From Desulfacinum sp. (GTDB taxonomy: Bacteria > Desulfobacterota > Syntrophobacteria > Syntrophobacterales > DSM-9756), in assembly GCA_014359885.1 (NCBI GenBank), contig JACIYN010000018.1, positions 178,223-242,222 on the forward strand: DNA of 64,000 nucleotides, written 5' to 3'. The notes below the pieces were generated by a model. The model saw only the letters and a list, made by a program, of their open reading frames with translations. It did not search any database and had not been told where the DNA came from. Below, piece by piece: positions 8,730-17,629 of this stretch. Numbering within the stretch: the stretch's first letter is position 1; every line of letters begins with the position of its first letter. Both the position numbers and the translations under genes were made by a program.

Positions 8730-9023
8730 GTGGCCAAGGAAACAGGGATTGTCAGCTGGAAGGAACTGGCGCTGGGATGCACCTTGACGGAACCCGGCAG
8801 CGCTGCGCAGCTCAAGACCGGAGACTGGCGCTCCATGCGGCCGGTGACCGACTTCGAGCTCTGCAACAAGTGCGGCCAGTGTTACATCTTTTGCCCGGAC
8901 ATGGTCTATACCCGGAACGAGGAGGGCTACTTCGAAGCCAACTATTACTACTGCAAAGGCTGCGGGATCTGCGCCCGGGAATGCCCCAAGGACGCCATCC
9001 AGATGGTAGAGGAGGGAGACTAA
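8730..9023 (+). CDS. porD: 2-oxoacid:ferredoxin oxidoreductase, delta (ferredoxin-like) subunit
   Basis: 97-residue subunit with two [4Fe-4S] sites: CNKCGQCYIFCPD (about 46-58) and CKGCGICARECPK (about 75-87). It passes electrons from the thiamine-diphosphate centre to external ferredoxin. It starts at GTG with GGAGG 7 nt upstream, 2 nt after the gamma gene. Confidence 0.9.
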   Translation: MAKETGIVSWKELALGCTLTEPGSAAQLKTGDWRSMRPVTDFELCNKCGQCYIFCPDMVYTRNEEGYFEANYYYCKGCGICARECPKDAIQMVEEGD

Positions 9024-9024
9024 G

Positions 9025-10200
9025 ATGGGCAAGCGAGTGGGAATGGAAGTCTCCATCGCGGCGGCTGAGGCGGTCGGCCTGTGCGATGTGGACGTGATCG
9101 CGGCGTATCCCATCACGCCGCAGACGCATATCGTGGAGCACCTTTCCGAACTGGTGGCCGACGGGCATCTGGATGCGGAATTCATCCCCGTGGAATCCGA
9201 ACACAGCGCCATGAGCACCTGCGTGGGGTCGGCGGCGGCCGGAGCTCGCACCTTCACCTCCACCGCCTCCCAGGGCTACGCCCTCATGGCGGAAATCTGC
9301 TACATCGCGTCCAGCATGCGGCTTCCCATCGTCATGGCGGTGGCCAACCGGGCGCTGAGCGCCCCCATCAACATCTGGAACGACCACTCGGACATGATGA
9401 TGGCCCGGGACACGGGCTGGATCCAGACGGTGGCCGAAAACGGCCAGGAAGTGGTGGATCTGATCATCCATGCTTTCCGTGTGGCGGAAGACCACCGGGT
9501 GCTGCTGCCGGTCATGGTCAATCTGGACGGCTTCATCCTGAGCCACATGATCGAGCCCATCATCCTGCCGGACAAGGAAGAGGTGGACCGTTATCTTCCG
9601 CCCTACAAGCCCAAGATGCGCCTCGATCCTCAAAACCCCATGACCTTCGGGCCCGTGGGCATGCCGGAGGTCTACACGGAGGCCAAGAAGGCCCAGGACG
9701 AGGCCCTGAAGGGATCCAAGGCCGTCATCGTGGAGGCCTGGCGGGAATTTGAAAAGCAGTTCGGCCGTTCCTACAGGCCGGTGGAAACCTACAAGGCGGA
9801 TGACGCCCAAATCCTCATCCTCACCATGGGAAGCATCTCCGAGACGGCCATGACGGCCGTGGACAAGATGCGTGCCGCCGGACAGAAGGTGGGCCTGGTG
9901 CGCCTCAGGCTGTGGCGTCCGTTCCCGGCCGAGGAGCTGGTGGACGCCCTCAAGGGAGCCAAGGCTCTGGCGGTGGTGGACCGCTCCCTTCCCTTCAGCG
10001 GCGGGTGCGGGCCGGTGTGCGTGGAGGTGAAGTCGGCCCTCTTCGACCGGGGTCTTTCCCCGTGCGTGCAGAATTTCCTGGCCGGCTTGGGCGGTCGGGA
10101 CGTGACGGTGGAGGACTTCGAGGCGATGGCGGCCAAGGTGAGCGACGGTCTCGCCAAGGGCCTTCCCATGGGCTACGAAATCATGAATGTGAGGGAATAA
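9025..10200 (+). CDS. porA: 2-oxoacid:ferredoxin oxidoreductase, alpha subunit
   Basis: 391-residue alpha subunit. The pyrimidine-binding domain opens with YPITPQTHIVEHLSE and has VESEHSAMS, TSTASQGYALM and the NRALSAPINIWNDHSD stretch typical of PorA-type subunits; the transketolase C-terminal-like domain follows (about 255-385). A GGAGGGAG ribosome-binding site precedes the ATG. The stop codon directly abuts the beta-subunit ATG. Confidence 0.92.
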   Translation: MGKRVGMEVSIAAAEAVGLCDVDVIAAYPITPQTHIVEHLSELVADGHLDAEFIPVESEHSAMSTCVGSAAAGARTFTSTASQGYALMAEICYIASSMRLPIVMAVANRALSAPINIWNDHSDMMMARDTGWIQTVAENGQEVVDLIIHAFRVAEDHRVLLPVMVNLDGFILSHMIEPIILPDKEEVDRYLPPYKPKMRLDPQNPMTFGPVGMPEVYTEAKKAQDEALKGSKAVIVEAWREFEKQFGRSYRPVETYKADDAQILILTMGSISETAMTAVDKMRAAGQKVGLVRLRLWRPFPAEELVDALKGAKALAVVDRSLPFSGGCGPVCVEVKSALFDRGLSPCVQNFLAGLGGRDVTVEDFEAMAAKVSDGLAKGLPMGYEIMNVRE

Positions 10201-11184
10201 ATGGGCATTGCAGCGGAAGCACTCAAGGATTTCAAGGGCTTTCATCCCAAAAGGCTCCCGGACGTGGAGCCCCTTTCTCCGGGACATCGGGCGTGCCAGG
10301 GCTGCGGTGAAGTCTTGGCCCTTCGCCAAGTGATGAAGGCTTTGGGAGAAAACGTGGTCGTGGCTAGCGCCACGGGCTGCATGGAGATCATCACGTCCCC
10401 CTTCCCCCAGACGGCCTGGCGGGTGCCCTGGATCCACGTGGCCTTCGAGAACGCCGCAGCGGTCATCAGCGGGGTGGAATCGGCCTACAAGGCCCTGAAC
10501 CGCAAGGGCAGGATCAACCAGCCCGACGTGGTCTTCCTGGCCTACGGCGGCGACGGCGGTACGGCGGACATCGGCCTCCAGGCCCTGAGCGGTGCCCTGG
10601 AGCGGGGCCACAACTTCATCTACGTGTGCCTGGATAACGAAGCCTACATGAACACGGGCATCCAGCGCTCCTCGTCCACCCCCTACGGCGCCATGACCAC
10701 CACGTCGCCTCCGGGAAAGAAGAGCATCGGCCAGCGCACATGGAAGAAGAACGTGGCCCATATCGCCGCGGCCCACGGCATCCCCTATGTGGCCACGGCG
10801 TCGCCCGCCTACGCCCTGGACCTCATGAACAAGGTGAAAAAGGCGGCCATGGTGCCCGGCCCGGCGTACCTGCACATCTACTCGCCCTGCCCCACGGGCT
10901 GGCGGCACGGTACGGATCTGGCCATCGAAGTGGCCCGCATGGCGGTGCTCACCAAGGTCTTCCCGCTCTACGAAGTGATCGACGGGAAATGGATCCTTTC
11001 CCGCAAGGTGGCCAAACCCAAGCCCGTGGGCGAGTACCTCAAGCTCCAGCGCCGGTTCCGCCACCTGACGGAAAAGGAGATCGAGGCGATCCAAGAGCGG
11101 GTGGACGAAGAGTACGAACGGCTGCTGGCCCTGTGTTCGCTGGGCGCCGAGCCCGCCAAGGAAGAAGCGGGCGAAAAGGAATAG
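10201..11184 (+). CDS. porB: 2-oxoacid:ferredoxin oxidoreductase, beta subunit
   Basis: 327-residue thiamine-diphosphate subunit. Cysteines in ACQGCGE (about 30-36) and SATGCMEI, plus a later Cys near [13 protein letters not shown], match the beta-subunit [4Fe-4S] ligands. The ThDP signature begins at [10 protein letters not shown] and ends at the [14 protein letters not shown] segment. The last gene of the operon; a strong hairpin follows at 11214-11250. Confidence 0.92.
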   Translation: MGIAAEALKDFKGFHPKRLPDVEPLSPGHRACQGCGEVLALRQVMKALGENVVVASATGCMEIITSPFPQTAWRVPWIHVAFENAAAVISGVESAYKALNRKGRINQPDVVFLAYGGDGGTADIGLQALSGALERGHNFIYVCLDNEAYMNTGIQRSSSTPYGAMTTTSPPGKKSIGQRTWKKNVAHIAAAHGIPYVATASPAYALDLMNKVKKAAMVPGPAYLHIYSPCPTGWRHGTDLAIEVARMAVLTKVFPLYEVIDGKWILSRKVAKPKPVGEYLKLQRRFRHLTEKEIEAIQERVDEEYERLLALCSLGAEPAKEEAGEKE

Positions 11185-11213
11185 CCTTCCGGGTAAAAGC
11201 GCCTATCCACATC

Positions 11214-11250
11214 CCCACGGTGCGCGGGATCGCCTTCCCCGCACCGTGGG
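11214..11250. terminator. Long GC-rich hairpin between converging genes
   Basis: CCCACGGTGCG pairs with CGCACCGTGGG around a short loop, with additional inner GGG/CCC pairing. It lies between the end of porB and the end of the minus-strand glycosylase gene. There is no T run, so it is a possible bidirectional or Rho-assisted terminator. Confidence 0.5.
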
Positions 11251-11268
11251 CTCCCCATTCCCTTCCCA

Positions 11269-11700
11269 CTAGCGAATCTCCCAGGGTTCCACGTCTCCTG
11301 GAATGACGCGGAAGAGGGGATGCACCGGCACCGGATGCATCCGGCGGACCCGGGCATACCACTGCGGTGCGCGTCCGGCGAGTTTCGCCAGCAGGTGTTG
11401 TCGTTCGTAGCGGATCTGGCCTTCGGTTACCCCGATCAAATCCACCGGTTCCACCGCGCCTCCGATCTTGGCGGCATCGAACCGGTAGCCCCGCCCCTGA
11501 GCCTCCTCCAGAACCACCGCCAGATAGGCCCGGATGGCCGAAAGCGGTTCGTCATGGACCCGGAAGCGCACCAGCTGCGGGTGGTGGCGGTAGCCCCGGG
11601 TGCGGCCTTCCAGGACGGCCTTGGCAAGGAGTGCCTCGCGCCACAGGGCCACCAGGCCCTTGGGGTCCAGAAGACAAGGGTGCAGGGACCAGAGTCGAAT
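11269..11700 (-). CDS. Pyrimidine dimer DNA glycosylase / endonuclease V family, ATT start
   Basis: Predicted base-excision repair enzyme for UV photoproducts, 143 residues. The conserved opening (M/I)RLWSLHPCLLD, the GLVALWREALLAKAVL helix and GYRHHPQL are typical of this family. The first codon that fits the family start is ATT at 11700-11698, with AGGAGG 5 nt upstream; the first ATG comes 16 codons later, inside the conserved core, where it would delete the catalytic N-terminus. Upstream the frame meets a TAG with no ATG or GTG between. Either ATT is used as a rare start or an ATG has mutated and the gene is poorly expressed. Confidence 0.7.
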   Translation of the reverse strand: MRLWSLHPCLLDPKGLVALWREALLAKAVLEGRTRGYRHHPQLVRFRVHDEPLSAIRAYLAVVLEEAQGRGYRFDAAKIGGAVEPVDLIGVTEGQIRYERQHLLAKLAGRAPQWYARVRRMHPVPVHPLFRVIPGDVEPWEIR

Positions 11701-11822
11701 GATGGCCTCCTCGAGGTTCAGCGGTTGAGGAAAGGAGCGACGCGGCCTCCGCCACTATTCCACGAACGCCTTTGGGTGGGAACCCCTTTTTGAAGCCCCG
11801 GACCTTGCCGGTGAATTGGCCC

Positions 11823-11867
11823 TTGACAGGGGACGCTTCCGGGCGTCATATACCCATACGGAGTATA
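11823..11867 (+). promoter_or_regulatory. Promoter with overlapping CsoR-type operator
   Basis: -35 TTGACA (11823-11828), 18-nt spacer, -10 CATATA (11847-11852). The inverted repeat TATAC-N9-GTATA (11849-11867) overlaps the -10; its core TACCCATACGG closely resembles the TACCCTACGG core of the Bacillus subtilis CsoR operator. Binding there would block RNA polymerase, so the gene pair should be autorepressed until metal is bound. Confidence 0.7.
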
Positions 11868-11884
11868 TGTACGGAGGTGAAGCC

Positions 11885-12160
11885 ATGGCGCTCTGCGGAG
11901 AAGACCACAAGAAACTGCTCCACCGGATCAGCCGCATCGAAGGCCAGATCCGCGGCATCCGAAAGATGGTGGAAGAGGATCGCGACTGCCTGGAGGTGCT
12001 CAAGCAGATCGCCGCCGTGAGCGGCGCCGTGCGCTCCCTGGGCATGGTGATCCTGGAAGACCACCTGAAAGGGTGCGTTTCCAACGCCATTCGAGACAAG
12101 GGCGAAGACGACCAGCTGATCCACCAGGTGATCGAGATCTTCAACAAATTCAGCAAGTGA
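11885..12160 (+). CDS. csoR: CsoR/RcnR (DUF156) family metal-sensing repressor
   Basis: 91-residue all-helical repressor that leaves DNA on metal binding. The Cu(I)-sensor set of CsoR is visible: Cys in EDRDCLEVL (about residue 36), then His and Cys in DHLKGCV (about 61 and 65). The ATG at 11885 has GGAGG upstream; an earlier in-frame ATG would extend into the operator. It is followed by a P1B ATPase after 14 nt, forming a two-gene detoxification unit. Confidence 0.9.
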   Translation: MALCGEDHKKLLHRISRIEGQIRGIRKMVEEDRDCLEVLKQIAAVSGAVRSLGMVILEDHLKGCVSNAIRDKGEDDQLIHQVIEIFNKFSK

Positions 12161-12174
12161 GACCGAGGTGCACG

Positions 12175-14064
12175 ATGATCGGACGATTCTCTCATGTGGG
12201 TGTCTATCGCGAACTGGCTCGATCCTCGGAATTCTACCGGATCCTCTTTGCCGGCGCCCTGGCCCTGGCAAGCTACCTGTGGGACCGAAACGCAGCCGCC
12301 CCCAGCCCCCCCGGAACGGCCCTGGCCCTGGCCTCCCTGGCCCTCAACGGCCTGCCCATCATCTGGAACGCCGCCAAGGGACTCCTGGAACGCCGGACCA
12401 ACGTGGATGAACTGGTGAGTCTGGCCATCATCGCCTGCCTGATCCAAGGCGAGTTCCTCACGGCCGCCTTCGTGAGCTTCGTCATGGTGCTGGGGGCCCT
12501 CATCGAAGAACTCACCACCGATTCGGCTCGAAACGCCATCAAATCTCTCATGAACCTGGCTCCCGAAATGGCCGTGCTGGTGACCGAGGACGGCACCCGG
12601 TCGGTGCCCCTGCGCGAGGTGAAGGTGGGCGACCGGCTCCTCATCCGCCCGGGGGATCGCATCCCCGTGGATGGGGTGATCGAGGCGGGGCAGACCTCGG
12701 TGGACGAATCCGCCATCACGGGAGAGCCGGTTCCCAGGGAAAAGGCGAGGGGCAGCGAAGTCTTTGCCGGCACATTGAACCAAAACGGGGTGGTGGAGAT
12801 TCGGGTGACCAAGGTGGGGGAAAACACGGTGCTGGGCAAGGTGATTCGCCTGGTGGCTTCGGCCGAAGCCCACAAGCCGCAGGCGGTTCGAGTCATCGAC
12901 CGCTACGCCCGGTGGTTCACGCCCGTGATCCTGCTCTGCGCGGGCGTCACCTGGGGGCTCACCCACGACGTGAGCACGGCCGTGACCGTGCTCATCGTGG
13001 GGTGCCCGTGCGCCCTCATCCTGGCGGCTCCCACCGCCATCGTGGCCGCCGTCGGCCGGGCGGCTCGAGCGGGCATCCTGGTCAAGGGGGGGCTTTATCT
13101 GGAGGAAGCCGGACGGGCGGACGTGGTTCTTTTCGACAAGACGGGGACCCTCACGGAAGGAAATCCCAAGGTGGATCGCATCGTGGCGCTGGACGGGGTG
13201 GATCCTTCGGCGGTCCTGGCTCGGGCCGCATCGGTGGAGCGGCACAGCACCCATCCCCTGGCCCGGGCGGTCCTGAAGGCCGCCCATTATGCACGGGTGA
13301 CCCTGTGCCGGGCCGAGGAGGTGGTGACCGAGATCGGGTTGGGGGTGCGAGCCCGGGTGGAGGGCAGCCTGGTGGAGGTGGGAAGCGCCTACCTGGGAGG
13401 CGGAACCCTGTCGGTGCCTTCGCCGCTTCGGGACCATCTGGAATCTTTCAAGAGAAGCGGTGCGACCCCGCTGGTGGTCTTCGAAAACAAGCAGCCGGTG
13501 GGTGTCCTCAGCGTCCAGGATCACGTGCGCCCGGGTGCCGGAGAAGCCGTCCGCCGGCTCCGGAACCTGGGGATTCAACACATCGGCATCCTTTCCGGGG
13601 ACCATGACGTGTCGGCACGGAGAGTGGCCCGGGAGGTGGGCCTCGACCAGGTCTGGTCGGAACTGAAACCCCACGAGAAGCTGGAGGTGATACGAGCCTT
13701 CCAGGCGGACGGGCGCGTGGTCATCTTCGTGGGCGACGGGATCAACGACGCACCGGCACTGGCAGCCGCCAACGTGGGGATCGCCATGGGATCGGCGGGA
13801 ACGGACGTGGCCCTGGAAACGGCGGACATCGCCCTCATGCACGACGACATCCACCGGTTGCCCTTCCTGATTCGGCTCAGTCGCCGCATGCTCAAGACCA
13901 TCCGTTGGAACATCGCCTTCGGCATGTTTTTCAACGCCCTGGCGGTGGCCGCAGGCGGAGCCGGCCTCTTGTCGCCCATCCTGGGGGCGGTGGTCCACAA
14001 CGTGGGCTCCATCCTGGTGGTGCTGTCGTCGGCCAGCATCGGGTTTGCCAAAGACCGCGTTTGA
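12175..14064 (+). CDS. Heavy-metal-transporting P1B-type ATPase without N-terminal HMA domain
   Basis: 629-residue membrane pump. The TGE loop (SAITGEPV), the CPC transport motif (VGCPCAL), the phosphorylated Asp in DKTGTLT, the HP locus (STHPLA) and GDGINDAPAL are all present. There is no heavy-metal-associated domain before the first membrane helices. The last helices read AFGMFFN and VVHNVGS. These are neither the YN/MxxSS pattern of Cu(I) ATPases nor the Lys/Asp pattern of Zn/Cd ATPases; an HN motif recalls mycobacterial CtpC-like pumps. The regulator next door suggests copper, the helix residues do not, so the substrate is open. Confidence 0.88.
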   Translation: MIGRFSHVGVYRELARSSEFYRILFAGALALASYLWDRNAAAPSPPGTALALASLALNGLPIIWNAAKGLLERRTNVDELVSLAIIACLIQGEFLTAAFVSFVMVLGALIEELTTDSARNAIKSLMNLAPEMAVLVTEDGTRSVPLREVKVGDRLLIRPGDRIPVDGVIEAGQTSVDESAITGEPVPREKARGSEVFAGTLNQNGVVEIRVTKVGENTVLGKVIRLVASAEAHKPQAVRVIDRYARWFTPVILLCAGVTWGLTHDVSTAVTVLIVGCPCALILAAPTAIVAAVGRAARAGILVKGGLYLEEAGRADVVLFDKTGTLTEGNPKVDRIVALDGVDPSAVLARAASVERHSTHPLARAVLKAAHYARVTLCRAEEVVTEIGLGVRARVEGSLVEVGSAYLGGGTLSVPSPLRDHLESFKRSGATPLVVFENKQPVGVLSVQDHVRPGAGEAVRRLRNLGIQHIGILSGDHDVSARRVAREVGLDQVWSELKPHEKLEVIRAFQADGRVVIFVGDGINDAPALAAANVGIAMGSAGTDVALETADIALMHDDIHRLPFLIRLSRRMLKTIRWNIAFGMFFNALAVAAGGAGLLSPILGAVVHNVGSILVVLSSASIGFAKDRV

Positions 14065-14142
14065 TTGTATTGTCTCTGCCGTTGAAGAAGAGGACGCCCT
14101 TCGGGGCTGGGTGTGAACTCACTGAGGAAGTGGAGGACAGGC

Positions 14143-15129
14143 ATGATTCGAAGGATTCTCTCGGCACTGCTTGTGGCCCTTGTTGCCTCGGCGCCCGTCG
14201 CCGTGGCCGCCGACGTAATCAAGATGAACCTCAACGCCATTTACCCCGCGGGCAATTTCCATTCCCAGGGTGCGGCCGAGTTTGCCAAGCGTGTGAAGGA
14301 GTATACGGGCGGAACGGTGGACATCACCGTCCATCCGGGAGGCAGCCTGGGCTTCAAGGGGCCGGAGCTGCTCAAAGTCGTGAAGGACGGCACGGTGCCC
14401 ATGTCCGACATCCTCATGGGCGTGGTCCAGGGGAGCGAGAAGGCCTTCGGGATCAGCTCCCTTCCCCGCCTGGTGACTTCCTACGAGGAAGCCCTGACCT
14501 TGTACAACGCCTGCAAGCCCCTCTACGATAAGGCCGCGGCCAAGTGGAACCAGAAGATCCTCTACGTGGCTCCCTGGCCTCCCAGCGGACTTTTCACGAA
14601 GAAAGAAATCCTGACCACCGCGGATATCAAGGGCATTAAGACCCGCACGTACGACAAGAACGGTGCCGACTTTCTGACCAACCTGGGCGGTAAAGCCGTG
14701 TCCCTTCCGTGGGGCGAGGTCTATGCGGCCCTCCGCACCGGCATGATCGACTCCGTTCTCACTTCGGCCGTCTCCGGGCGCGACGCCAAACTCTGGGAGG
14801 TGCTCAAGTACTTCAAACGCATCGAATACGCTTATCCGCTCAACATGGTGGTGATCAACCTGGACTACTGGAACGGGCTGAGCGCCGAGCAGAAGGCGGC
14901 CATGGAAAAGGCCGCGGCCGAGTTGCAGGAATTGCAGTGGGAAAAGTCCCGCTCGGACAACGAGGAAGCCCTGAAGGTGATCGCCGAAAACGGAATCGCC
15001 ATCAGCGAAACGGACGAGGCTTTGGCCAAGGATCTGGATGCGGCGGCGGAAGCGATCATCCGGGCCTTCCTGAAGGATGCCGGCCCCGAAGTGGCCGCCG
15101 TCGTGGAAAACTTCAGAAAAGGCCAATGA
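14143..15129 (+). CDS. dctP: TRAP transporter substrate-binding protein DctP
   Basis: 328-residue periplasmic binding protein with a clear signal peptide (MIRRILSALLVALVASAPVAVAA). The family signatures NAIYPAGNFHSQGAAEFAKRV and the central region around GIKTRTYDKNGADFL, where the ligand-carboxylate-binding Arg is expected, are present. The ligand is probably an organic acid but is not determined. GGAGG lies 6 nt before the ATG. It is separated from dctQ by 255 nt containing a hairpin, which would favour a surplus of binding protein. Confidence 0.9.
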   Translation: MIRRILSALLVALVASAPVAVAADVIKMNLNAIYPAGNFHSQGAAEFAKRVKEYTGGTVDITVHPGGSLGFKGPELLKVVKDGTVPMSDILMGVVQGSEKAFGISSLPRLVTSYEEALTLYNACKPLYDKAAAKWNQKILYVAPWPPSGLFTKKEILTTADIKGIKTRTYDKNGADFLTNLGGKAVSLPWGEVYAALRTGMIDSVLTSAVSGRDAKLWEVLKYFKRIEYAYPLNMVVINLDYWNGLSAEQKAAMEKAAAELQELQWEKSRSDNEEALKVIAENGIAISETDEALAKDLDAAAEAIIRAFLKDAGPEVAAVVENFRKGQ

Positions 15130-15296
15130 ACCTGCAGCCTGCCGGGTACGCCCGCCATGGTGAAGCTCTCGTGCCCAGTGGCCCCATGGCGTGCTGAAAC
15201 GGCGGCAGGAGGGACGTGAAATCGCCTGCAGGCCCGCGGCGTTGGAACGTGGATGCGGGAGGCGGGGGATCTGGCGAAGGCCTTTGGATGGATGCA

Positions 15297-15317
15297 CGGG
15301 GGGCGGTTCGCCCCCCG
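15297..15317 (+). promoter_or_regulatory. Intercistronic hairpin between dctP and dctQ
   Basis: CGGGGGGCG and CGCCCCCCG form a perfect 9-bp stem with a 3-nt loop and no T run. In such operons this kind of hairpin usually stabilises the upstream message or partly ends transcription. Confidence 0.6.
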
Positions 15318-15384
15318 GATTGTTTCTCGTGGCGCGGACAAAGCCCCTCGGTAGGCTTTTCTCGGTCCGGCTAGGAAAGACAGC

Positions 15385-15885
15385 ATGGACTCCCTGGTTC
15401 GGTTTTTGGGACGCTTGAGTGATAAGGCGGCCGTCGTCTCTTCCATGGCCATGATTCTGGTGGTGCTCCTCATCCTGGTGGAGGTGGTGGCCCGATCCCT
15501 CTTCAATACCTCGACCATGGTGGCCGACGAATACAGCGCCTACTTTTACGTGGTGCTTGTCTTCCTGGGACTGGGTTTCACCCTCAAGACCGACGGCCAT
15601 ATTCGAGTGAAAGCGATCTGGTCCCGTTTTGGGGGCCGCGGTCGAGCTTTTCTGGATCTGGCGGGGGCCACCGTGGCCATGGGGTTGTGTCTCTTCGCAA
15701 TCTACCATGCGGTGCCCATGGTGAGGGAAGCCTACCAGCTCAACATGGTTTCCGAAACGCCGGCGGAAACCCCCATCTGGATTCCCCAACTGGCGGTGCC
15801 CGTGGGGCTCGTGCTCTTTCTCCTTCAGATGGTCGCCTTCTGGCTGGAGGCGCTGGGGCGCCTTTTGGAAAGCGACAGGAGCTGA
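15385..15885 (+). CDS. dctQ: TRAP transporter small membrane subunit DctQ
   Basis: 166 residues with four hydrophobic segments (about 18-38, 50-72, 92-112, 130-152), as expected for DctQ. EVVARSLFN after helix 1 and the FLGLGFTLKTDGHIRVKAI segment are family-typical. It works with DctM as the membrane part of a sodium-driven uptake system. Confidence 0.88.
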   Translation: MDSLVRFLGRLSDKAAVVSSMAMILVVLLILVEVVARSLFNTSTMVADEYSAYFYVVLVFLGLGFTLKTDGHIRVKAIWSRFGGRGRAFLDLAGATVAMGLCLFAIYHAVPMVREAYQLNMVSETPAETPIWIPQLAVPVGLVLFLLQMVAFWLEALGRLLESDRS

Positions 15886-15926
15886 CCGACGGACTCTGCA
15901 GAAAGAATCTTCCAGGAGCCTCTTTG

Positions 15927-17261
15927 ATGATTTCCGATCCCCTCATCCTTTCGGTTGCCGTCTTGGCGGTCATGTTCTTTTTCCTGCTCTCCGGACTCTG
16001 GATCGGCTTTTCGCTCATGGCCGCCGCCATCGCGGGCATGCTCCTTTGCGATCTCAACCTGCCGCCCACCCTGTCCATCTGGACCAAGATCGGCAACATC
16101 CTGGTCAACTCCATGTGGAACAGCGTGAACTCGTGGTCGCTGACGGCCCTTCCGCTCTTCATTCTCATGGGGGAACTGCTCTATCGCACGGCCATCTCCG
16201 ACAAGCTCTTCAACGGCCTGGTGCCCTGGCTCAACCGGATTCCCGGAAAGCTCCTGCACATCAATGTCTTCGCCTGCTCCCTCTTTGCGGCCGTGTCGGG
16301 GTCCAGCGCGGCCACCACGGCCACCGTGGGAAAGATCACCCTCAACGAGCTGTCCAAGCGCGGCTACGACGAGAGGCTGGCCCTGGGGTCCCTGGCCGGA
16401 GCGGGGACGCTGGGGTTTCTCATCCCGCCCAGCCTCATCATGATCATCTACGGGATCCTTTCGGACACCTCCATCGGTCAGCTCTTCATCGGTGGCGTCT
16501 TTCCCGGCCTTCTCTTGGCCGGCGCCTACTCGCTCTACATCATGTTCCGGGCCCTCACGGACCCGAAGGCCGTACCGGCGGTCCAGGATCGCTTCACCTG
16601 GAAAGACCGGTTGCAATCCGTCAAGGATCTGGTACCGGTCTTCGCTCTCATCGCCGTGGTCCTGGGCGGCATCTACCTGGGTCTCACCACTCCCACGGAA
16701 GCGGCGGCCATCGGCGTGCTGGGGGCCCTCATCCTGGGACTGCTTTTCCGAAGCCTCACCTTCGAAGTCTTCAAGGACGCTCTCTTCAACGCCGTGCGGA
16801 CCTCCACCATGATCACCTTCATCATCGTGGGGGCGGCCTTTCTGAGCCAGGTGGTGGGCTTTCTGGGGATCACCACGGCCATCAGCCGCTACATCGCAAG
16901 CCTGGATCTTTCTCCCTATCTGCTCATCTTCGTCCTGGGGCTTTTCTATCTCATCCTGGGCATGCTCCTGGACGGCATCTCCATGGTGGTCATGACCCTT
17001 CCCATCGTGCTTCCCATTGTGATCGCCGCCGGCTTCTCGCCGCTCTGGTTCGGCATTTTCCTGGTCTTCATGGTGGAGTTGAGTCAGATCACCCCGCCGG
17101 TGGGCTTCAGCATCTTCGTGCTCCAGTCCATGAGCGACAAGGACGTGGGGTTCATCCTCCGGGCCACCTTCCCCTTCTTTCTCATCATGATCCTGGTGGT
17201 GGTGATCGTGACCCTCTTTCCCGAAATCGCCCTCTATCTGCCCCGAAAGATGGTGGGCTGA
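15927..17261 (+). CDS. dctM: TRAP transporter large membrane subunit DctM
   Basis: 444-residue permease with about twelve hydrophobic segments. Typical DctM stretches are LTALPLFILMGELLYRT, the SGSSAATTATVG loop, GFLIPPSLIMIIYG and ITPPVGFSIFVLQS. It follows dctQ after 41 nt. The ATG at 15927 gives the normal N-terminus; an open upstream extension overlapping dctQ is ignored. The operon ends just before a MITE-like element. Confidence 0.92.
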   Translation: MISDPLILSVAVLAVMFFFLLSGLWIGFSLMAAAIAGMLLCDLNLPPTLSIWTKIGNILVNSMWNSVNSWSLTALPLFILMGELLYRTAISDKLFNGLVPWLNRIPGKLLHINVFACSLFAAVSGSSAATTATVGKITLNELSKRGYDERLALGSLAGAGTLGFLIPPSLIMIIYGILSDTSIGQLFIGGVFPGLLLAGAYSLYIMFRALTDPKAVPAVQDRFTWKDRLQSVKDLVPVFALIAVVLGGIYLGLTTPTEAAAIGVLGALILGLLFRSLTFEVFKDALFNAVRTSTMITFIIVGAAFLSQVVGFLGITTAISRYIASLDLSPYLLIFVLGLFYLILGMLLDGISMVVMTLPIVLPIVIAAGFSPLWFGIFLVFMVELSQITPPVGFSIFVLQSMSDKDVGFILRATFPFFLIMILVVVIVTLFPEIALYLPRKMVG

Positions 17262-17278
17262 CGGGAGCCCACCGAACG

Positions 17279-17497
17279 GGGAGCCTGTCCGAGAACGCCG
17301 CGGACGACCTCTTTTTTCGTAGAGCAGCCCTTCTGGGCTGCGGAGGAACCTCCGGCCTTCGGATAAGTCATCACGTATTTCCTGTCATTGCATGGAGTTA
17401 CCATGATCCTTTCCGCGGGGCTGAAGCCCCGCGGCCACGAGAAGGACCAAAGTTCCTCGGCCTTGTAAGTCGGAGAGCCATTGTCAGACAGCCTCCC
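17279..17497. mobile_element. MITE-like element, copy 1
   Basis: Inverted ends GGGAGCCTGTCCGAGAA and GGGAGGCTGTCTGACAA (14 of 17 identical) bracket about 220 bp without a credible gene. A second copy with the same ends lies at 25494-25643. It fills most of the 368-bp gap between dctM and the RACo-like gene; I see no gene elsewhere in that gap. Confidence 0.55.
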
Positions 17498-17629
17498 AGG
17501 TCTTTGGCGGCGGACAGGACTGCCGGCCCGGGGTCTCCACGTCCGCAGGGAGGCCACCGAGGAGATGGGATGGCAAAGGCAGGGTGGTCACTTGCGCGTC
17601 CGGATCAGCGCGTGACCCGTGCGGCGACG

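Noticed and set aside
8812..11094. Long minus-strand frame opposite the por genes
   Set aside because: No domain is recognisable and the sense genes are complete and spaced as an operon.
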